Source: Acarospora socialis (taxonomy: Eukaryota > Ascomycota > Lecanoromycetes > Acarosporales > Acarosporaceae). From it: 64,000 nt of DNA. Below are positions 57,881 through 64,000 of the stretch, one piece after another; the first letter of the stretch is position 1, and each line of letters opens with the position of its first letter. The translations under genes and the position numbers were made by a program. The DNA lies in assembly GCA_025617375.2 (NCBI GenBank), contig JAMYGW020000008.1:1054001-1118000 (forward strand), written 5' to 3'. The notes beneath the pieces are model-generated. The model was not told the origin of the DNA, did no database searches, and worked only from the letters and a program-made list of their open reading frames with translations.

Positions 57881-59163
57881 TGTGAGGAGGAAATAGTAAG
57901 TCGGAGATTAGTCGTACATGGCACCGTCAACGCATTGCTTTGTGCTGAGGGTGCATGGTGACCAAATCTGGTTTCTGTCGCATTGTTGCAACAGTAAAGA
58001 TGTAGTTGCAGAGATGCAATAATGAGGGATTGATTCACTATATCTTGCTCCGAGCATGTTGCGTCTGATCGTGGTACGACCACGGAAGGTCTTGCCGCAG
58101 TGGATCCAGTGAATCGGCTTGGCTGCAGGCACAGCCCTTGTAACCAGCGTCAAATTGCCTTACTGGGTAGATAACAATCTGATCCACACACAAACCAGAA
58201 CAGCAGGCAGCTGCAACCGGATGCTTTGTAAGTTAGCTTGTGGTACTCGTATTACCTTAGGGTATACCGTTCGAATCTCCTCGGTTGGTAAAATAATGAT
58301 ACTGGTACCTGTTCGATCCTTAGAAGCATTTGAGACTCTCGAGTTCCCTACTGTGATGTCAATCTCTGGTCAATCTGGCGGGTGAGATGACGATAGTCCC
58401 GCAGGAAGGGTTACACTGATCGTGATCGGAAGCCGTGCCGCTCTGCCAAACCCCGTCCCTCAAAGCCGGAAATCATCACTAACTGCCCCTTTCGAACGAA
58501 CCCTTACAAGCTCCATCCAGCCATTTCTTGACGATAAATCAGGACCATCTCCGCACTTTACGTCAAAGATGTGCAGGGTCAGAGCCACGTCTGCCACGAT
58601 TGTATCATGAGTGCATGGCTGAAGAAGTCATAACTGCATAAGGAAGGACACGAGTAGAATTCATCCGCCGAATCGATTGTACTGTACTCAGTACTAACTG
58701 GAAACGGTCCCTTCAGCTTAGGTCAGCATTCTTTGTTTGCTTTCCGTAAATGGAGCTGGAGCTGGAGCTTTAACCAATCAGAAAGCAGATCCTCGACAAT
58801 GACCTCGAAATTGGCTTTGAGCTTGGAAGTAGAAGCTCTTAGCTCCCCTGCAACCCCTCGTTCTCCCCCACCAAGGAAGGAGACACCACCACCACCACCA
58901 CCACCACCACTTACCATATCGATAACCCGTTCGGATGTCCGACATATCTTACCTTACCTACGTACAGAGGCAAAAACTACCATTAAAGCAGTCACACAAC
59001 ATTGGCAAATCATAGCCTTCAATAGCTCTCATCCGTTTGCATTCGATACACTTGGTCTCAATCGGAGTATGAGGAATTGTACATCTCCTGCATCGATCCT
59101 CTCAAATCCCATTGCCGCCCTTTGTCATCTGTCGCACATTCTGCCCGTCTTCCCAAACGTCAT
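57881..59163. other. Divergent intergenic region, 1.3 kb
   Basis: Contains (CAC)9 at 58884-58910 and TACCTTACCTACGTAC near 58951. A 187-codon frame starting at 58733 overlaps the first exon of the next gene in another frame; I do not accept it as a gene. A tRNA-like stretch near 58213-58290 does not fold properly. Confidence 0.4.
58884..58910. repeat. (CAC)9 microsatellite
   Basis: Nine CAC triplets about 250 bases upstream of the next gene's start. Confidence 0.9.
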
Positions 59164-60787
59164 ATGCGGCAGGCCATGCCACCTCGCTCTTCGCTCACAA
59201 GCTCCTTCTCGGCCTCTACCGATGCCAACAACGAGGTTGTCTGTCCGCTCAGCAACCCGGATGGATCTCATTGTCGCAAGCGCTGTCTCGGCGTGAGTGC
59301 TTCTCGCTCTCGCTCTTGCTCTTGTCCTGCAACGCAATGCTGTGCTATTCTGTTGGAATGCAAGCTTCACATGAAGAACTCGGGGGTAACAAGTGGACTT
59401 CACCAAACAGGAGAAGCGCTATCGGTCGATGCAAGAACATATCCGAAGAGCACATCCGGAGCATTACATCCCTAAACTTCCAGCGACCGAGGAGAGTTTC
59501 CAGCTGATGATCAACACCCCTCCTTCCGAGCGACCTCAAGCCCCACCACCTCAGAGTACCGGACCTTCTTGTGTGTAAAATATTTTCATTCCAACTCGTC
59601 AACGAGCACTGACAACTGTCAGTATATGGCCACGATAGAAACGCCCACTACACTGCGGACGCCAGTTCACCCGCAACACCTCGAACATTGGAGGAGATGC
59701 ACCCTGCTGCCAGCGCAGCGGCAGCTTTAGCACAGTTACATAGTCATATGCGAGACTCTGACTGGGAGTCTGAAGCAGTCAGTACTCTGCCCCAGACATC
59801 GTCATCAACCAATGCCATGAAGTCTTTGCTAACAAGAGGCCTCTCAAGGATGTGTTCTCGGATCGTGAAATCAAGAACGAGCGGATGCGGTCCTCCATTG
59901 AGCTTCCTTCCATCCGCACTCATCTTAGCCAAGATGTCTTACCACCAATCCATGCATCCAGACCTCGAGAACTACTCCCGTCAATCATGGCACGATCACC
60001 TCCTGAGCGATCATCCACATTACCACCCATTCAGCGAAGAGACAAACCGGCACGACCACGGAAGTCGTCCATCACACAAAACGCTCGAAAACCCAAGCAC
60101 GAGAGGACCAAATCCAGAGAACAAGCCAGAAGGATGAGCATCGAGGGGAGGAAAGCCTTCTCGGCGGAACCACAGAGCGCGGCATCGGCACTCGGCAAGC
60201 GCTGGGAGGACCTCATCGAAGCAGCCACATCCGCAACGGAGGCGGATGACGATCGAGATCTCACCCCTGTACGTCCTCTCTCCCTCTCTTATCATCTTGC
60301 ACTGTATTTGAAACGCTCGAACGGGACTGATGAACTACAGATCCCGCAATCCCCACAATCCATCAAACGCTCCTCCCTCCCGCCATTCCCCACAGCAGCA
60401 TCCTCCCACTTCCACTCCTTCGCCGCCTCCCCCCTGCAAAGGGCCCTGACTCCCCCTCCACCCGACACCGGCCTGGAACCCTTCCCCTCCGTCGAATCCT
60501 CCATCGAATCTACCCACTCCGGCCGCAACTTCCACATGCCCTCCTCCGCCTTGACCAACAACTCCGACTCCAGCCCCTCTGCCATCCGCCTCGTGCAGAT
60601 CTATTGCGCCGCCTGTGGCGCCGTCGCCGCGCTGAAAGACAGCTATGCTTGCACGGAGTGCATATGTGGGATCTGCTTCAACTGCGTGGATGTCCTGACG
60701 GCGGAGCGGCAGAGGGGACGGAGCGGGTGTCCCAGGTGTGGCGTTTTTGGGGGAAGGTTTAAGCCTTTTCAGTTGGATTTGCGATGA
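59164..60787 (+). CDS. Zinc-binding RING-like protein, fungal-specific
   Basis: Five exons: 59164-59292, 59411-59555, 59623-59777, 59849-60268 and 60341-60787 (introns 118, 67, 71 and 72 nt), 431 residues. N-terminal Cys/His module: VVCPLSNPDGSHC, KRCLGEKRYRSMQEHIRRAHPEHYIPKL, a C2H2-like finger split by intron 1. Basic and disordered middle with LPPI repeats. C-terminal module with eight Cys: IYCAACGAVAAL, YACTECICGICFNC and GCPRCGVFGGRFKPFQLDL, RING/PHD-like in spacing. The combination suggests a nuclear regulator or E3-like protein, but I know no firm function. The last intron is stop-free and a multiple of three. The start could be ATG 59164 or 59176. Confidence 0.8.
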
Positions 60788-61495
60788 TGATGACGATGAC
60801 GATGATGGTTTGCGTTCCCAGCATGTGAGGTTTTGTGACGTGCCTTCAAGACTGCATGGTTGGTGGCGTTGGTTGGTTGGTTCTGTTCTGTTTTGGACCG
60901 TTTTGAGACGAGTTGAGATGAGATGAGATGAAACGAGAGGGCAACGGGAAACGACGAAAAGATCGGAGACGGGCAGGAAAGGGGGCCATTTCCATTTGCA
61001 TTTCCAGCCAACATATCATAGATCATGCTCATGCATTGCATACGGGCCTTGGGCGTTTCTGTCTGGGCTCAGATTTCATCGGTGTCTGGACGAGACTGGA
61101 GGAGGGCCACGAGTGCATTGGACATACATATTTATATCTAGATGAAATGGACCGGGAGGTGGTTTCCAAAAAATCAACCACCAAAGTGCGACTTTCGCTC
61201 CGATGGTCAACTTGCTGTGATATAAAAATATGCCTCCGTGGCAGACGGAATATACGACCGCTACTTTCTGCATATAAACAGACAATCGCACCACATCTTC
61301 GTAACCCAGACCCACGGACCACCACCCTATCCATCCCTAGCACCAACAATGCATCAAACCAGACAACAAGCCACCCCACGCCAGCCCTCCATCTCTACCA
61401 CAAATCCCATCGTGTCACTAACCCACCTACATCGACCCACAACCCCCTCCACCCGTTCCTTCCCAACCCACTCACAACTCCGACCCCGCTCCCCC
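60788..61495. other. Convergent intergenic region
   Basis: 3' flanks of the RING-like and F-box genes. GATGATGACGATGACG-like and GAGATGAGATGAGATGA tracts at 60784-60808 and 60913-60930. No exon. Confidence 0.45.
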
Positions 61496-63157
61496 TTACC
61501 CCACCCCATAACTCCTCACCCGACTCCAAAAGAACGCCCGATCATTCTTCAGTGCAAACGGCGCCCAATCGTCCGTGAGCTTATTATAGCTCCAAAACCC
61601 GCGCCACGTCAGCTTATTATTCTTCGCGCCCCGGCCCGCGCTCCGCAGCGACAGCTGCATCTTGTACATGTACTTGGCGTCGACGCCTTCAGTCTCGACG
61701 TGCAGGTCGCCTTCGCTCTCGGGCTCGGCCTCAAGGTCGGCATCAGCCCCGGTGCCGTTGCTGATGCTCGCGTGGGCATTGCCGGGCCCACGCCCAGAAA
61801 GGCGCCACCGGCCCCTGAGGGCGGAGTTCATGACCGCGACGGCCGGGAAGGCGCCGGTGTGGTGGGAGTGGGTGTTTTCCTTGGTGAGGTGGTGGACGAC
61901 GTCGGCGGGCTCGGCGGTGGTGAGGAGGCTGATGGCGGTGCCGTCGCGGAAGAAGCGCAGGTAGCGGTAGTACGTGACGATGTGCACGGGGGTGTTCCAC
62001 GAGATCTGCGTCGCCGACGACGCGCCCGGCCGCACGTAGTTGACCGTGCTGATGTAGCAGCCGTTGAAGCGGATGCGCGGGCGGGTGCGGAACATGCGGA
62101 GCCAGGAGGAGGCGTAGGTTTTGCGGAGGAGGGCGAGGGTGCGAGGGTCGGTTGAGAGATGGAGGGTTGGTGGGGTTACTGTGCGGGTGGTGGTGGAGGG
62201 GTGGGACTCGAGGGTGTAGCCGTCTGAGTCGTCGTCTTCAGAGGGCAGGGCGGCGCCGTAGATGTCGCACCTCCAGTCGTAGTGCATGGCGCCAAACCCG
62301 ACTTCGTCGCCGCAGCAGACGCGCTTCCAGATGCGGTCTTCGGTTGCGACGAGGTAGGCGAGTCGTTTGCAGACTTGTGCGAGTCGGACAAAGGAGGCGA
62401 CGTCGGCGATGGCGGTGTACTTGAGGATCTCGACTAGGACTTCGGAAGGGGTAGTCGCTATTGGACATGGAGGGGCCGGGGAGTTGTCGGTAAGAGCAGG
62501 CTCAGCGGGGATTGAGAGGTTTGAGAAAGTCGCTATCAGGTCGGATAACGACGTCGCGCTACCTTGTAGGGAGTGATGGGCAGGGTTTGGTACTGTGACC
62601 GCAGCATTAGAGGGGTTCGGGATGGAGGATTTCGAGGCGAATGAGGATGGCGGGAAGTATTTGTTTTTGTACGTTTGATCGACGCGCGAGTCGAGCTGGA
62701 CGAATGTTTAGATAAAAATCAAGTCAAGGGTGCGGTCGTTGACACATACTCGATATGCTTTGCGGTAGAGACTCAGACTGTCCCCTAAGCTGCCCTGAGA
62801 CTCTTTCTCGACTGCTCTTTCGTAGTGGTCCAGGGCGGAGTCTAAGGTCGTGTTGGCGTCAACGCTGGAAGATGGATGTTGATTACTATCGAGTCTCCTC
62901 CGGTTGTCGATGTCTTCGAGGTCGTGGTACGTCTTCGGATCAAGCCCATCGACGTCGTCCCCGTTATGGGTAGCTGGTGTATTCGCCGCCGTGGGCGGTG
63001 CTGGTGGAGCGTTTGCATGCTTGAACGAAGCCCTCGTCGGCACAGGGGGACGTGACTGTTTCTTCTCACTTGCCGTGGCCGTTCCTTTCGTGCGAGCAGA
63101 GACCTCTTCCCGCCACTGATTGCGGAAATGCTCGAGTTCGGAGTTTGAGTCATCCAT
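61496..63157 (-). CDS. pof7: F-box protein of the Pof7/Hrt3/FBXO9 family
   Basis: Substrate adaptor of an SCF ubiquitin ligase. Exons 62750-63157 and 61496-62695 (intron 54 nt), 535 residues. N-terminal acidic/linker region, then a TPR/MIT-like helix pair (LDSALDHYERAVEKESQGS, LGDSLSLYRKAYR) broken by the intron. The F-box is at about 200-245 (SEVLVEILKYTAIADVASFV, LAQVCKRLAYLVATEDRIWK). The FBXO9-type C-terminal domain follows: SSWLRMFRTRPRIRFNGCY, YVRPG, WNTPVHIVTYYRYLRFFRDG, SLLTTAEPADVVHHL. I chose the ATG at 63157. Divergent from the mitochondrial carrier gene with 359 bases between. Confidence 0.9.
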
Positions 63158-63516
63158 CAAGTATATAATTAAGTGTAGTACTCTGTACGTGCAAGTAGTA
63201 TCTCACCTACCCTAGAGAATGGAATATCTTTGTTTGAAGATGATATTGGTCATATCAAAGGGACATGGAGTAGTTCATCTAATCTAATCGGCAAGCTGAT
63301 CCACAGTATCCGATCGACAAGGATCATTATTGATTGACGTCGGTGCCGCAGTTAATCCTTGTCGAATTTTCGGTAAACTATCTCATCTTTCCCTCATGTC
63401 GTTGTAACACCATCGACCATACCATACATCACCAACCCAAGCCTACGCTCTACGTAGACGGCGATTCTACCAAAGATCCTACACTCGCCTTCTCGGAATC
63501 ATAACCTTACCATTGA
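63158..63516. promoter_or_regulatory. Divergent promoter F-box / MTM1
   Basis: 359 bases between two divergent starts; probable bidirectional promoter. No specific box assigned. Confidence 0.4.
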
Positions 63517-64000
63517 ATGTCCGTACCCTCATCCCACCCAGTACAATCGGAAGTGGAGGAGCTTGCCACAGCTCGGAGCGGAGATAAACCACTCCTCGGC
63601 GGACAAAGACATGACAGAATACTGGGCAACGATGGGGCCATCATGGCGATGAAGACAATGTCTTCCGAAAATGGCGAAGCCGATGTCGAGATCTCTACTG
63701 GGCAGAAGATGCTCTCTGCCGTCTCAGGAAGTCTTCTCACCTCCCTTCTTGGTAAGACTCCATCCTTACTTCCGACACCCGTCGGATCTCCGAAAACCTT
63801 TGCTCACAAGTGACATTTAGTCACCCCGCTCGACGTCGTACGAGTTCGCCTGCAATCACAACCAGCATCCTCACCTCTCTCCGCCATACGCTCCATCGCC
63901 GCCTCCTCAGCACCGACATCGTTCAGCAATCTTCCCCCAAATCTCGGCGTGACGGCGTGTTGTCGCGAGGTCTTCTGGGTCAACAACAATGCCCAGTTCT
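63517..64000 (+). CDS. MTM1: Mitochondrial carrier MTM1 (SLC25A39/40 type), N-terminal part
   Basis: Inner-membrane carrier linked in yeast to manganese loading of Sod2 and in animals to mitochondrial glutathione import. Exons 63517-63751 and 63821 to the edge (intron 69 nt); about 138 residues are visible. An acidic N-terminal leader is followed by TGQKMLSAVSGSLLTSLL and, across the intron, VTPLDVVRVRLQSQ, the first PxDxxRxRxQ carrier signature. GVTACCREVFWVNNNAQ matches the long matrix loop peculiar to the Mtm1 group. The remaining repeats lie beyond the window. Confidence 0.85.

Noticed and set aside
58213-58290. tRNA-like region (CAACCG ... CGTTCGAATC ... CGGTTG)
   Set aside because: Acceptor-like and anticodon-like arms partly pair, but the T-stem does not and the spacing is two bases too long; at best a relic.
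58733-59296. 187-codon open frame including the (CAC)9 repeat
   Set aside because: Low complexity, overlaps a supported exon of the RING-like gene in another frame.
1-64000. Trans-acting systems such as CRISPR, NRPS/PKS clusters or transposases
   Set aside because: No spaced direct repeats, no large synthase genes and no transposase motifs found on either strand.

Overview
This 64 kb window reads as nuclear DNA of a filamentous ascomycete (Pezizomycotina; Dothideomycetes is my best guess from overall feel, at low confidence). The evidence is dense monocistronic genes on both strands, short introns (mostly 48-90 nt, GT..AG, CTAAC/CTGAC-like branch sites) and a eukaryotic gene set: TAF1, MED14, TGS1, IME4, PDI1, GRASP, ATG22 and MIC26/27. 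I see no bacterial operons, CRISPR, rRNA or confident tRNA. Exon models were built by hand, joining splice sites so that the reading frame and family motifs are preserved.

Left third (1-22 kb): the N-terminus of the translesion polymerase REV1 runs off the left edge, back to back with a nucleolar FKBP prolyl isomerase (FPR3/4 type). Next come an alpha/beta hydrolase, an NDR-like AGC kinase divergent from the m6A methyltransferase IME4/METTL3, a decayed HNH-type gene (two stops and a frameshift), TAF1, the cap hypermethylase TGS1, the SWR1-complex subunit VPS71/SWC6 and an F-box-like protein.

Middle (22-47 kb): a small mitochondrial protein of unknown role, an isochorismatase-like cysteine hydrolase, an unresolved unknown gene, uracil-DNA glycosylase UNG1, MICOS subunit MIC26/27 head to head with mitochondrial intermediate peptidase OCT1, Mediator MED14, vacuolar permease ATG22, a hypothetical protein with an apparent 29-nt intron, PDI1, and the Golgi protein GRASP/GRH1.

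Right third (47-64 kb): this looks more accessory. A dynamin/Mx-like GTPase, a small secreted cysteine-rich protein and a ferric reductase-like flavocytochrome lie between long gene-poor stretches. Then follow a metallo-beta-lactamase-fold protein, a zinc-binding RING-like protein, an F-box protein of the Pof7/Hrt3/FBXO9 family and the first part of the mitochondrial carrier MTM1, cut by the right edge.

Most genes are housekeeping and act independently. I did not find a clear new multi-gene system. The most unusual large-scale signal is compositional: in about ten genes on both strands the coding strand is C-rich at third positions in its middle to late part and then flips to G-rich in the last few hundred bases before the stop.
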